64,000 bases of DNA from Varibaculum cambriense (lineage in GTDB: Bacteria; Actinomycetota; Actinomycetes; Actinomycetales; Actinomycetaceae): NCBI RefSeq assembly GCF_002848005.1, contig NZ_PKHX01000001.1, positions 261,101 to 325,100 on the forward strand. The letters are read 5' to 3'. Shown piece by piece: positions 28,978 to 39,061 of this stretch (positions are counted from its first letter, which is position 1; each line of letters begins with the position of its first letter). Below the pieces are notes generated by a model. The model made no database searches and was not told the DNA's origin. It saw only the letters and a program-made list of their open reading frames with translations. The position numbers and the translations under genes are program-made.

Positions 28978-31900
28978 ATGGCTGTGGTGAAAACAGTAAG
29001 GCATCTTTCCCGTTTAGGTTGCGCCCTCCTGTTTAGTTTTTTCTTTACATTACTGGTATTACCGGTAGAGCCAGCGGCGGCAACTACTTGGGAACCAGAA
29101 CCCGCCCCTAAAGCACTAACGCAACAGCAACGTCTCTACTACCCTAGTCTGGATACCTATACCACCCCGCGGGTTAGGGATCCCCTACTGGTAGTGCTAA
29201 CCAAGGATCTTTCCTGGCAAAAAATCACCCCCCTATTCGAGAAATACCCGCAGCTAAAAAAATATGCCTCGGCGGGCGCAGTCGGCGCTCTAAATACCTC
29301 GGTATGCCTTAGCGAGTCCGTGTTAACCATACAAAATGGCTATCCTGCCCACCTGGAGCGCCCCTGTCCAAAAGCCGCGGTATCGGCTGGGAAAATAACG
29401 GGAATTGACGCAAAATACTGGCAGCAGACTGAGCAGGCAAACCCGGGACAATTAGCGGGTATTTTAGAGGCCTTCGGGATTAAAACGCGAGCAATCGGCC
29501 CACAAGCCGGCTTATTGCTGGCTCACGGTAACGGCACCGTGAAAAACTATGCCCCGTTACCAGCATCAGTCCCGGAACTGACGGCTAAAGTGAAAGCCAG
29601 CTTGGCCGCGGGCGGACTCACCGTAGTAGATTTGAGCTCCTTTTCCCCATCTGAGCAGCAATTACCAATGTTGGAGGGGGCGCTAGCCGGATTAAGCCCC
29701 CAGTCTGGGTTGATTTCCCTGTCCCTACTGGCAGATACAAACAACAGCGCTCCCCATTTATTGAGTTATTCCCTGGCTACCGGTACCGGTCTAGCCACCT
29801 CCGCCAGCACCAACGCTGCTGGTCTAAGCACTTTAGCCGATATTAACGCCCAAATTCTTTCTCGTTTCTCCCTGCCGGTGCCCGCCGGAAACCGGGGGGC
29901 GGCGCTCTCAGCTCGGAGTCTGCCTGGACAGTTAGAGCCGCTATTAGTAAACCTAGAAAATATTGCCAGCAGTTCCGCGCAGCAAAACCTGCAACAGCGT
30001 TTAGATTATTTACAAAACCAATTTCAACTCTCCACTGTCGCCATCAACGCTAAAATCTGGCTCTACCTTGCTATTACCTGCGCTTTCTTTTTAGTCTTAG
30101 GGGCATATCTCTGGGCCAGACTGCGCGGAAAACTACCGCTCCGCCGGATCCGATCTCTCCTGTGTGCCGCCGCCGTTTTTACCGCTTTCCTTTCTCCCGC
30201 TTCTTTTTGCCTCTACTACCTGGCAGGGGTTGATTGGCCGGCCTCGCCCGGCTGGTCTGGCGGGGCAATAGCCCTAGTGTCTTTAATCCTTACCGCCCTG
30301 TTAGCACTGTTAGTTTCCGCGCTGCGACAAACTTTCGTCGCTTCTCCTGCCGTACTGGCGCGCGGGGCAGGAATAGCCGCGAGTGCCCTTACTTTGGGAA
30401 TCATGCTCTGGACCCGCAGGCAGGCGGATTATACGCAAGTGGGAACCCCTTTGGGCTATAGCGTTTTAGAAGGACCCTTTTTTTGGCGTCTATCTGCCGA
30501 AGCGACTGCTTTGATGCTTAGTTGCTTGCTATTAGCAATAGTTTGCGTGCTCGCGTCCTTGCCGCCTCTAGGCGCTTTCTGGCGCCGAAACCGGATGACA
30601 TGTCGCGCAATAACTGCGGTAGTGACAGTAGCCTTATTTGCTGGCTTCTACCTGTGGGCGGGCTTTTCAGCGCTGATCTGTACCCTACTTTTCCTCGCTC
30701 CCCTAGCCGTGGCGTTTTTGGTTTTTGCGCCTGCGGTTCCAGATTTAGCTTGCGCTAAGCGTTCGCGTTCCCTTTCTCGTTCGCGCTTCCGAGCGGTTTC
30801 GGTAGCGGCAGTGCTGGGGGCAATATCCCTGGGGGCTGCCGGAATAATCGGAACTTTTGGAGTAAATCCCGATGCCCCGGCCACCCAGATCGACGCTTTG
30901 CCCCAACCTGCAGATACCAAAGTGGCAGTAATTTTCACTTCTGGTCTTTCTTGGGAAGACCTAGTGACCGCACAGCCGGAACTGACAGCAGAATCCCCGG
31001 CGGTTAACACCGGGGCGCTGTTTGCTTTAGCTCCCTACCCTTTTAAGGCTATGGCTTGTGCCCAGGATGCCTGGTTAACATTTTCTGCGGGCCGTCCCCT
31101 ATCACAATATTCACTAGCGGGACGGAACCTATGTTTGCAGCCAGAGCCTTTGCGTGAAGGTAAACGGGTACAAATGTGGGATTACTATCAGCGTTCAGCT
31201 GTCGCCAGCTCCCTAGCGGCTCGGCCGGGCATATTTGCCGAGCAGCTACGCGACGCCCAAGTTTCTGCGGGAGCTATCGGGCATACTGCCGCCTTGGCGC
31301 TAGCAGATGAGGACGGAATTATCCGCGGGCAAGTTAACGATACTGACCCCCTGGCCGCCGGATACGCTCAGGCAGTCCGGAGCATGGTGTCCACCCATGC
31401 CCTGACGCTTATTGATGCCCAAGCTGGATCCCCAAACCTTAACCCGGATCGACAGACCCGCGAGGTTGGTGCCCAGCAGCAAGATATTTTCTACTTCCTG
31501 GATCCTTCCTCCGGGAAATCACAACTGGAAAAATCAGATATTTGGGATCCGATTTGGCTTTTAGAAAACGGTGGTTCCCTCTCGGGAAACTCTTTGCAAG
31601 CGGGAACGTTAGTTGCTGACACAAGAAATACCCGGCACCAGGTGCAGGATCGAAATGACCTCCGCCGCTCAGAAATGAACCCGCAGGTAAATCCCACTCC
31701 CGCAGACTCTCCGGGATTATTCGGAGACTCGGACAGCCCCTTTTCTCCAGGTGCCTTACATTTGCTGAATCTTTCCGCCATGCTTAGTCAAGACGCAGGA
31801 CTAGAGCCGGAGTACCTAACCCAGATTCGAAAACAACATCACCGGCTGTTTCCAACCGTAACTACCTATCCTGATCTGCGAGGAAAGTTACCGGATCGCA

Positions 31901-33597
31901 TCACCCTAGCCCAACAGAAAAAACAGATTACCGCCCTCAAGAACACCCTAGCGGCACTGCCGGAAAATACCCGCGCCTTAGTGGTATCGGCTAACCCCGA
32001 TTCTGCCCAGCAAAGTTTACAAGCCGCCATGGTCTACGGGAAGGGGATCTCGGAGGGGATTGCCTATTCGCCCTCTACCCATCAGGTGGGGATTGCCCAA
32101 ACCGCAGATTTACCGGCCACGGTTTTGGACTGGTTGGGAGCCCGCAACGACAGGTTGAGCACCTCCGGTTCTCCCCTAATGATTAGCGCCAATTCCGCCA
32201 ATGCTAGCGCTGATCGCCTCGAGCGTCTGGTGAGTACTTCCCAACGTGCCGATGCTAGCTATGCACGCTTAGGACTCCCGCCAAGCAAATTTGTAGCCTT
32301 CGCTGCGGGCGCTTTATTGGTACTAGCGTTATCCCTGGTTTCTTTACTAGCACTAAAACCGAATCCGCGGCGTCCTCATTTGCAGATCCAACTGGGTCTG
32401 CTCGGACAGTTCCTGTGCCTGGCCATCGCTTCCCTGCCTGCCGCCTGCCTGGGAGCCGCGATGTTACCGTGGTGGGAAGCAGAAGCACCCACCAGCTTTT
32501 TCACTACCATAAGCGCCTTAATCGCCGCCTTGCTCTCTCTAGTGGCCTGCACCGGCCCGTGGCGTCACCGTCCAATGGGACCGGCGCTGGTGATCGCGGC
32601 TTTTAGCACCTTTTTCATTTGCTTGGATGTCGTAACCGGTTCTCACATTTCCATGGACTCCCCCTTCGGATCATTTTCCCTGTTAGGAGCCCGCTTCTTT
32701 GGGTTTGGAAATGTTTATTATTCAGTGTGCGCCATCTGGACCCTGCTGCTATGTGGATGTCTCACCTCGCTTGGTCGACCCGCAGCTTTTGGACGCAAAA
32801 AGAATTCTCGACTGTCAGCCTGGTTAGCTAACTTGCTGATCGCCCTCTTAGGGATAGCTTTTATGGTGGTTGACGGACTTCCCCGTTTTGGCGCCGATTT
32901 TGGGGGGCCGATATCTTTCTTGCCCGGCTTCTTGGTGCTAGTACTACTGCTTAACGGCAAGCGGATCGGAATAAAACGAATACTCGTAGTGCTACTGGTG
33001 GCGGCGGGAGCCTCCGTGGGACTGGCGTTTGCCGACTGGATGCGTCCCGCTTCCCAACGGACGCATCTGGGAAACTTTGTGCAGTCGGTTATAAACGGTG
33101 ATCTTCAGGTGATTATTACTCGGAAGATCCTGGCCAACCTGGCCAGTTGGGGATCAATAACCTATGTCTGGTCGCTGCTTTGTTGCCTGCTAGTTTTCGT
33201 GCTCCTAGTGATTCCCGCGCTGGCGCTAACCCCCATGCCTACCAATCTTTTCCTCCCCGCCAATCTTGCTACTGCCCCCCTGTCTACCAGGTCGAACCAG
33301 GAGGAAAGCAGTCAGAATTACTGGCAGTACTGCCGCACCTATCTACGGGATCTGGGAACTTTCGCCACCTGGTTATTTGCGCGCGTGCGACCTCACCTGG
33401 GAGAAACCCCGCTGTCAGAAAAAGAAAGTACTCTGCGGATCACCCTGTTAGCTATCGGGATCAACCAGTTATTCGCCTATTTACTGAACGATTCTGGTAC
33501 GCAGCTGCCTGCCACGGGACTACTACTGACTGCTCTGGCTTACTGCTCGGCAGTCTTTGCGTCTTTGCCTGGAGCTTCGCGGGGCTTAGCTCGATAG
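28978..33597 (+). CDS. Giant polytopic membrane protein with internally duplicated extracytoplasmic domain
   Basis: 1539 residues. A signal/anchor segment (about 11-35) leads into an extracytoplasmic domain (about 50-345) opening with LLVVLTKDLSW, then a membrane bundle (about 350-600). A second external domain (about 645-1100) opens with VAVIFTSGLSWEDL and contains ACAQDAWLTFSAGR; a second bundle runs to the C-terminus and holds RPASQRTHLGNFVQ. The two halves share order and motif, so the protein looks like a tandem duplication with a more degenerate first copy. Similar single-unit proteins with an alkaline-phosphatase-like fold exist in actinobacteria beside glycosyltransferases. Function unknown; envelope polymer assembly is a guess. 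Confidence 0.85.
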   Translation: MAVVKTVRHLSRLGCALLFSFFFTLLVLPVEPAAATTWEPEPAPKALTQQQRLYYPSLDTYTTPRVRDPLLVVLTKDLSWQKITPLFEKYPQLKKYASAGAVGALNTSVCLSESVLTIQNGYPAHLERPCPKAAVSAGKITGIDAKYWQQTEQANPGQLAGILEAFGIKTRAIGPQAGLLLAHGNGTVKNYAPLPASVPELTAKVKASLAAGGLTVVDLSSFSPSEQQLPMLEGALAGLSPQSGLISLSLLADTNNSAPHLLSYSLATGTGLATSASTNAAGLSTLADINAQILSRFSLPVPAGNRGAALSARSLPGQLEPLLVNLENIASSSAQQNLQQRLDYLQNQFQLSTVAINAKIWLYLAITCAFFLVLGAYLWARLRGKLPLRRIRSLLCAAAVFTAFLSPASFCLYYLAGVDWPASPGWSGGAIALVSLILTALLALLVSALRQTFVASPAVLARGAGIAASALTLGIMLWTRRQADYTQVGTPLGYSVLEGPFFWRLSAEATALMLSCLLLAIVCVLASLPPLGAFWRRNRMTCRAITAVVTVALFAGFYLWAGFSALICTLLFLAPLAVAFLVFAPAVPDLACAKRSRSLSRSRFRAVSVAAVLGAISLGAAGIIGTFGVNPDAPATQIDALPQPADTKVAVIFTSGLSWEDLVTAQPELTAESPAVNTGALFALAPYPFKAMACAQDAWLTFSAGRPLSQYSLAGRNLCLQPEPLREGKRVQMWDYYQRSAVASSLAARPGIFAEQLRDAQVSAGAIGHTAALALADEDGIIRGQVNDTDPLAAGYAQAVRSMVSTHALTLIDAQAGSPNLNPDRQTREVGAQQQDIFYFLDPSSGKSQLEKSDIWDPIWLLENGGSLSGNSLQAGTLVADTRNTRHQVQDRNDLRRSEMNPQVNPTPADSPGLFGDSDSPFSPGALHLLNLSAMLSQDAGLEPEYLTQIRKQHHRLFPTVTTYPDLRGKLPDRITLAQQKKQITALKNTLAALPENTRALVVSANPDSAQQSLQAAMVYGKGISEGIAYSPSTHQVGIAQTADLPATVLDWLGARNDRLSTSGSPLMISANSANASADRLERLVSTSQRADASYARLGLPPSKFVAFAAGALLVLALSLVSLLALKPNPRRPHLQIQLGLLGQFLCLAIASLPAACLGAAMLPWWEAEAPTSFFTTISALIAALLSLVACTGPWRHRPMGPALVIAAFSTFFICLDVVTGSHISMDSPFGSFSLLGARFFGFGNVYYSVCAIWTLLLCGCLTSLGRPAAFGRKKNSRLSAWLANLLIALLGIAFMVVDGLPRFGADFGGPISFLPGFLVLVLLLNGKRIGIKRILVVLLVAAGASVGLAFADWMRPASQRTHLGNFVQSVINGDLQVIITRKILANLASWGSITYVWSLLCCLLVFVLLVIPALALTPMPTNLFLPANLATAPLSTRSNQEESSQNYWQYCRTYLRDLGTFATWLFARVRPHLGETPLSEKESTLRITLLAIGINQLFAYLLNDSGTQLPATGLLLTALAYCSAVFASLPGASRGLAR

Positions 33598-34382
33598 ACT
33601 TTGCCCGGTTTTTGTTTCAACGCCGCATCTAAGAACTTGTGAGGTTTTACGTGAACCCGACGGGCACGCAACCGAGCCAGCGCTTTCGCCACGTCAACAA
33701 ACTGATGTAGACGATGCATCTGGGATTTAAAATCTCTCCGGCTAACGCGGTGGGTAAAGTTTACCGGCACCTCTTTAACCGAAAAACCCGCACTAAGCAG
33801 GCTAATCGTCATATCAGTTTCAACTCCCCAGCCCGCAGCCAAGGGGAGGGCAGCTTGAAAAGCGGCGGTGGTGAGACAGCGCTGCCCCGACAGAGGAGCT
33901 TGCGGATTCCACCCGGTAGTACGTCTAATTGCCCACCTGGATAAACCCAGTACAAATCCGTGGCCGCCTGCCCCGGCCGGCTTGGGTAAGACCGCAATAG
34001 TGCAGTCGGTCTCTCCCGTAATAACCGGTTCGATTAACGGAGCCGCCTCAGCGGCACTATCAGCGAGGTCAGCGTCTAAGAATAGTAACAGTGGCGGTTT
34101 TTCTCCTTTGATTGCCCGCATAGCTACTACCTTGGCGCCAGTTTCCATGGAGGAAGCTTTGCCCCGGTTTACCGTGTGACGCACGGTTACCGCCCCCGCC
34201 TGTCTGGCTACTTCCCGAGTATCATCTGAAGAACCATCGTCCACTACTACGATTAATTCCAGATCGACAAATGGTAGCGCTTTTACTGCTCTAACAGTCA
34301 TTCCAATACGCTCGGCCTCATCTTTTGCGGGAATGATTACCGCCACGCGTTGATCTGCCTGCCTACCTGGATCTACATGCAT
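33540..34382 (-). CDS. Family 2 glycosyltransferase
   Basis: A 280-residue GT-A glycosyltransferase: nucleotide-sugar motif VVVDDGSSDD (46-54), metal-binding DAD at 103-105, and acceptor-side QAPLSGQRCLT. It resembles dolichol-phosphate mannose synthase or glucosyl-3-phosphoglycerate synthase types and has no transmembrane segment. Its last 58 bp overlap the 3' end of the giant membrane-protein gene on the other strand. The neighbourhood suggests envelope glycan synthesis. Donor and acceptor unknown. Confidence 0.9.
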   Translation of the reverse strand: MHVDPGRQADQRVAVIIPAKDEAERIGMTVRAVKALPFVDLELIVVVDDGSSDDTREVARQAGAVTVRHTVNRGKASSMETGAKVVAMRAIKGEKPPLLLFLDADLADSAAEAAPLIEPVITGETDCTIAVLPKPAGAGGHGFVLGLSRWAIRRTTGWNPQAPLSGQRCLTTAAFQAALPLAAGWGVETDMTISLLSAGFSVKEVPVNFTHRVSRRDFKSQMHRLHQFVDVAKALARLRARRVHVKPHKFLDAALKQKPGKVYRAKPREAPGKDAKTAEQ

Positions 34383-34673
34383 GTTTTGCCTCAGTTTTAC
34401 CTATTCTTTTAGACCCAAACCTTTAGCTTTATTCTAACCACAAATAGATAACTTTCGAACCTATTTGACGGCTGCGACACCTGCTTTCCCGGGCTTGTAA
34501 AGACGGGCTGTTATTTCTAGTTAGCCCTATTTCCCATAATGGGACTGATTATTTACCCAACTTCGCATCCGAGGTAATCGCTAACTGTTCTACCCGCCAC
34601 GCCATGACCTAGAACCAACTAGTGCGGGTTAGACTTAACTAGGTCGATTTGAATTAGTGGGAGGGAGATTGCA

Positions 34674-36413
34674 GTGGCTGGCTCCAGGCGAATAAAACGC
34701 GGGCTTTTCCGGCTGGTCATAGTAATTCTCACTCTCGCACTATTGGCAATAATCGGTGGCGGAGCCTTTTTGTGGTGGCGCTATAACTCCCGCCAACCCC
34801 AAGCAACTGGCTATTACAAGGTTAAACCGGTGCTGCAAGAGGATTTCCGGGCAGCTGACTATGGGATTAGCTCCTTCATTCCTCTGTGGGGACAGCATTC
34901 CTCACTCCGCCCGGTACCCTATGGGGACTACCGAATTGGGGCAGGAGTCACTGGTGATGGTAATGGCGTGATCCTGCAACTAGCAGAGGACGGCACCTCT
35001 TCTTGGTCGGTGAACTTAGGAGCACCCTTAGTCGCCTGCGCAAGGCAAACACTTGGGGGAGCCGATGGAGAGCATCGTTACCTGCCCTGCCTCTACCACT
35101 CGGGAAATGGATCTGGGATAGCGATAGTGGATTTAAAAATGGGGACTGCCCGTTGGATATGGGAGTCTACCGATTCCTATGTCAATATTGGCACCCAAGG
35201 ATCCCAAATCGTGCTAGTTGGGGAAGATCTCTCCCTGCTGCGTCTGTCGAATCAAGGGGAACAGTTAGCGGAAGGCTTGGTTTCCCAAAAAGCTTCTGAC
35301 CCGCAACTACAGCCAGATCCCGGTAACTGTAATCTTGACGGAAAACCTACAGAGCAAGCACCGGAAGCTTTTGAAATTTTCTCCGATGCCCTGTGGGTGA
35401 TCGGGCATAAAGGCATCAATTATTTGGTGGATCCAGAAACTAACCAGATTCAGGCCGCCAGTCCCGGAAGATTGATCCGCAACGCTGACGACACTGCTTG
35501 GGCACTCAGCCCCGCAGATGGCTGCACCCGCTCCCTATATATTCAACCGCAGCGCACCCACGTAACGCCCTTACCGGAAGGAACTACGGTTCCTACTGAT
35601 AACGCTGGACAACTATTAGACCTGGTGCAAAAAGGAGGCAAGCTTTTCCGCATGGATTGGGAAACATTACGCTCCTTACGCGCCCTATTTGACGAAACCG
35701 AAATGAAATTGGGAGATGGAACCCAGATACTCCCCACCACCAATTCCCTGTATGTTTCCAGCCACAACCAGCTAGGCTGCTATTCCCGCAAGAATGGGAA
35801 AGAAATCTGGTCTTTTAGCGAAGATGTAAAAGATATGCGTCTGCACCAGGACGTTTTACTTTACACCACTGAAGAGGGCATACTTAAAGCAATTTCCACT
35901 GCTGATGGGATTGAGCTGTGGAGTACCAATACTTTGGCGCACAGCTATTTGGAATCGATAAAAGACGATAAGAAGCTGCATATGTCTGCCCCGGAAGCCT
36001 TGCAAACTTGGGGGCGACAGGTCGGGGAAAATCAGACGGTAGGTCGCGGATCTGCCAACCCGATGAGTAACGCGGAGCCCGGTTTTACTATCCCGGTTGA
36101 TTCCTGCATTCGAGTAAGTGATACCAATGGTTCTGGCAGTTCCTATCAGGTGCAATTCAATCGGGTTTCCTGCGAGCTAAAGGGAGCAGAAAAAGTTATC
36201 CGCATCATCGATACCGGGCAGATCGAGCGCGGGAAACCAGCGGCAGACTATCTGAAGAAATGTTTAGAGGATCCCCAAGCCACCAGCGCAATTACCGTCA
36301 CCAGCGCGATCGCCGACCCCAAAATCTCTGCCCTTTGTACCGGCAAGGTGGAAGGTGGCCAGAGCAAAAACGCTCAGGAAGAAACTGGCACTACGCAGGT
36401 TTCCGAACGCTGA
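34674..36413 (+). CDS. Membrane-anchored PQQ-type beta-propeller protein
   Basis: 579 residues: a basic N-terminus and one transmembrane helix (about 12-34), then a large extracytoplasmic domain with PQQ-like blades. The clearest are CYSRKNGKEIWSFSED and AISTADGIELWSTNT. A C-terminal tail of about 100 residues with a pair of cysteines (FNRVSCELKG) follows. GTG at 34674 sits behind GGGAGGGAG. No catalytic motif is seen; such propellers usually act as scaffolds. Its last 40 bp overlap thiQ tail to tail. Confidence 0.83.
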   Translation: MAGSRRIKRGLFRLVIVILTLALLAIIGGGAFLWWRYNSRQPQATGYYKVKPVLQEDFRAADYGISSFIPLWGQHSSLRPVPYGDYRIGAGVTGDGNGVILQLAEDGTSSWSVNLGAPLVACARQTLGGADGEHRYLPCLYHSGNGSGIAIVDLKMGTARWIWESTDSYVNIGTQGSQIVLVGEDLSLLRLSNQGEQLAEGLVSQKASDPQLQPDPGNCNLDGKPTEQAPEAFEIFSDALWVIGHKGINYLVDPETNQIQAASPGRLIRNADDTAWALSPADGCTRSLYIQPQRTHVTPLPEGTTVPTDNAGQLLDLVQKGGKLFRMDWETLRSLRALFDETEMKLGDGTQILPTTNSLYVSSHNQLGCYSRKNGKEIWSFSEDVKDMRLHQDVLLYTTEEGILKAISTADGIELWSTNTLAHSYLESIKDDKKLHMSAPEALQTWGRQVGENQTVGRGSANPMSNAEPGFTIPVDSCIRVSDTNGSGSSYQVQFNRVSCELKGAEKVIRIIDTGQIERGKPAADYLKKCLEDPQATSAITVTSAIADPKISALCTGKVEGGQSKNAQEETGTTQVSER

Positions 36414-37384
36414 ATCTGTAAACCCACCTCTTGCGAAGTTTGCTTTTTAGACAAATGTAGACCTAATCCTGCCTCTGCCTGCCCTAAATATTCTTCACTG
36501 CCCTGTCGCCAAGCAACTTCAGCCAAATATTTTCCACGCCGCACCCGCAAATCCCGGGCGTTAGCTGCAACCCCCTGCCCCGCGGGACACATTTTTAATC
36601 CTCCCGGCGCTACTGCTAGCTGTTCGCGCTCACCAATCTCTATGCCGAATTCTGCCGCAGCTTCAGCGCTGAGGAAGGGACGATACCCCAGGAAGGAGGC
36701 TGCAGCTTTGGAACCGGGATGAGTCCAGATTTCCTCGGCACTATTTAGCGCCAAGATTTTGCCTTGATCCATAATCACAATCTGATCTGCCAAGGAAAAT
36801 GCTTCATCTTGATCATGGGTTACATAAACGACCGTTAATTCCAGGCTCCGAATAATGTTACGCAAGGTAATCACCAGTTCTTCGCGCAGCGCCCGATCCA
36901 GAGCAGATAAGGGTTCATCCAGCAGCAGTAGCTGGGGTTGCGGCGCCAGACACCGCGCTAACGCCACTCGCTGGGCTTGTCCACCCGAGAGGGTGTCAAT
37001 AGTGCGATCTTGATAACCACTTAAACCCACACTCTCCAGTAGTTCTGTAACTTTTTCTTGCCTTTTCACTTTAGGAAGATGCGCAATTCCATAGGCGATA
37101 TTGCCGCTTACATTGCGACTGGGAAAAAGTTGTCCATCTTGGAACATCATTCCGAAGTGACGTTGATGTACCGGCACCTGCTCCATATTGCGTCCGCGCC
37201 AATAAATACTGCCTGCCGCTAAAGGTTCCAGTCCCGCAATCGCCCGCAGTAGCGAAGACTTTCCGCACCCCGAAGGTCCCAGGAGCGCAGTTACCGTACC
37301 TAGCGGAACCTCGATACTGAGATCTTTAACCGCTTCCACCTGCCCGTATTGCACCCGCGCTTGGGAAATAGTTAAGCCGTCCAT
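36374..37384 (-). CDS. thiQ: Thiamine ABC importer, ATP-binding subunit
   Basis: A 336-residue ABC ATPase of the carbohydrate/thiamine (CUT1/ThiQ-like) class: Walker A GPSGCGKS (36-43), signature LSGGQAQRVALARCL, Walker B LLLLDEPLSALD, and a C-terminal regulatory extension. It is the third gene of the thiBPQ operon and overlaps thiP by 1 bp. The thiamine role follows from the riboswitch ahead of thiB, not from the ATPase itself. The 3' end overlaps the propeller gene on the opposite strand by 40 bp. Confidence 0.88.
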   Translation of the reverse strand: MDGLTISQARVQYGQVEAVKDLSIEVPLGTVTALLGPSGCGKSSLLRAIAGLEPLAAGSIYWRGRNMEQVPVHQRHFGMMFQDGQLFPSRNVSGNIAYGIAHLPKVKRQEKVTELLESVGLSGYQDRTIDTLSGGQAQRVALARCLAPQPQLLLLDEPLSALDRALREELVITLRNIIRSLELTVVYVTHDQDEAFSLADQIVIMDQGKILALNSAEEIWTHPGSKAAASFLGYRPFLSAEAAAEFGIEIGEREQLAVAPGGLKMCPAGQGVAANARDLRVRRGKYLAEVAWRQGSEEYLGQAEAGLGLHLSKKQTSQEVGLQIQRSETCVVPVSS

Positions 37385-39054
37385 CAGTATTCACCAACTT
37401 TTCTTTTGCGTAGCGCTTCTACTGCGCTCATCACCAGAGAACAGGTTAAACAGAGGATAACCGCCGCGGCCATCGCCATCCCATTTTCGGCTGGTCCCGC
37501 ACTGCCAGAGAGTTTATAGATCATCACCGGCAAAGTTAAAGATTCTGGCATCACCAGGAACGAGGCCGCCCCAAAGTCGCCGAAACAAACCGCGAAAGCA
37601 AAACCGAAAGCTACTACTAGCGCTCCCCAAATATAGGGACCGTCGATAGTTAAGAAAATACGCGAAGGACGCGCCCCCAAGGTAGCAGCGGCTTCTCGTT
37701 GCTTCGGGTTAATAGTTTGCAGCATGGGACGCATTAACCGGATTACCAGTGGAGATGCCCCTAATGCTTGCGCTAGGGGCAGCAGGAAGGGACTGTCCGC
37801 CAGGTTCCAGGGAGGAGCAGCGAGGGTGATTAAGAATCCCAGACCAATAACCACGCTGGAAACCCCAAGGGGCAACATATTTATGGAATCGAAAATTTCG
37901 GCGGCGCGCCGCAATCGCGGATTACGATATTGCCGGGAGGTTACGGCTGCTACTAGGGCACCCAGCAAGGTGGAGACCACCGCTCCGATAAGTGCTGCTC
38001 GTAGCGAAACTCCCAAAGAGTTGATTACCGGTTGCTCTATCAAGATAGAGGCATCCGGGCGGGTGAGGTCAAGATAGTTTTGCAGTGTCCACTGTCCGCG
38101 CCGGCGAAATGAGCGCGCCACTACCTGCGCCATCGGCAGGGCTATCAGGATTACAATCACTGCGGCTGCGCCCCAGACCGCAAAGCGTTGCTTTCCGCGA
38201 GCCGGTCGGGAACTCTCGATAGCTTTGAGTTTCACCCCGCCCCGTGCCTTATTTTGAAAATGTTGCGAGCCGGCTAGCGCCGCCGCAACTATTACTACCT
38301 GTAGTAGTGCCAGAACTGCCGCCGCCGCTAGATCTAAATCAACCGAGGTGGTTTGGTATATCTGACTCTCTAAAGTTACTACCCCGATTCCTCCCAGAAT
38401 CATCACCAGCGAATAGGAGGAAGAGCAGTAAAGAAACACTAGGGAGGCTGCCGAGGCGATTGCCCCTAGCAGTTGCGGCAAAGTAACGGTGAGAAACGCG
38501 CGGGTAGGTGCGGCACCCAAGGTACGTGCTGCCTGATAGGCGCGGTGATCGATGCGCGCCCAAACCGGCCCTACGGTGCGTACTATCAGGGAAACGTTAT
38601 AGAAAACCATCGCTAAAATAACGGCTCCAAAGGTGCCGTCCAGCTCTAACCCAGCCAGCCAGCCGTCCTCGGCAAGGAGCGCCTTGAAAGCAGCGGCCAC
38701 CCCGATGGTAGGTAGCACAAAGGGGATGGTTATCGCCGCGCGGAGGGTGGTTCTAAAGCGAAAATTTAGGCAGTACAGTACCCAGGCGAGGGGCAGCCCC
38801 ACCAGGGTAGAGAAGAAAGTTCCCCCTAGCGCCAGGATGAGGGTGTCCCGGATTGCCCGCCAAGTGAAGGGATCAGATAGGACTCGCCAAAAGGTAGAAA
38901 AATAGCCGGTTTCGCCGGCTTGCCCCACCCCTAACCAGGCAAGTGCCAGAACGGGATAGAAAAAACAAAACCCCAGGAAAAGGGCAGGAATTCCCACTGC
39001 CAGGACGAGTAGTACTCGTCCTGGCAGCAGGTGGTTTCGGCCAGATAGCCTCAT
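37384..39054 (-). CDS. thiP: Thiamine ABC importer, fused double permease
   Basis: A 556-residue membrane protein holding two BPD_transp_1 domains in tandem, about 12 helices in all. The two EAA-type coupling loops are visible as AARTLGAAPTRAFLTVTLPQ and AAATLGARPSRIFLTID. The fused layout is that of ThiP and the iron(III) permeases. It lies between thiB (7 bp gap) and thiQ (1 bp overlap) and is controlled with them by the upstream TPP riboswitch. Confidence 0.9.
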   Translation of the reverse strand: MRLSGRNHLLPGRVLLVLAVGIPALFLGFCFFYPVLALAWLGVGQAGETGYFSTFWRVLSDPFTWRAIRDTLILALGGTFFSTLVGLPLAWVLYCLNFRFRTTLRAAITIPFVLPTIGVAAAFKALLAEDGWLAGLELDGTFGAVILAMVFYNVSLIVRTVGPVWARIDHRAYQAARTLGAAPTRAFLTVTLPQLLGAIASAASLVFLYCSSSYSLVMILGGIGVVTLESQIYQTTSVDLDLAAAAVLALLQVVIVAAALAGSQHFQNKARGGVKLKAIESSRPARGKQRFAVWGAAAVIVILIALPMAQVVARSFRRRGQWTLQNYLDLTRPDASILIEQPVINSLGVSLRAALIGAVVSTLLGALVAAVTSRQYRNPRLRRAAEIFDSINMLPLGVSSVVIGLGFLITLAAPPWNLADSPFLLPLAQALGASPLVIRLMRPMLQTINPKQREAAATLGARPSRIFLTIDGPYIWGALVVAFGFAFAVCFGDFGAASFLVMPESLTLPVMIYKLSGSAGPAENGMAMAAAVILCLTCSLVMSAVEALRKRKVGEY

Positions 39055-39061
39055 AAAGCCG

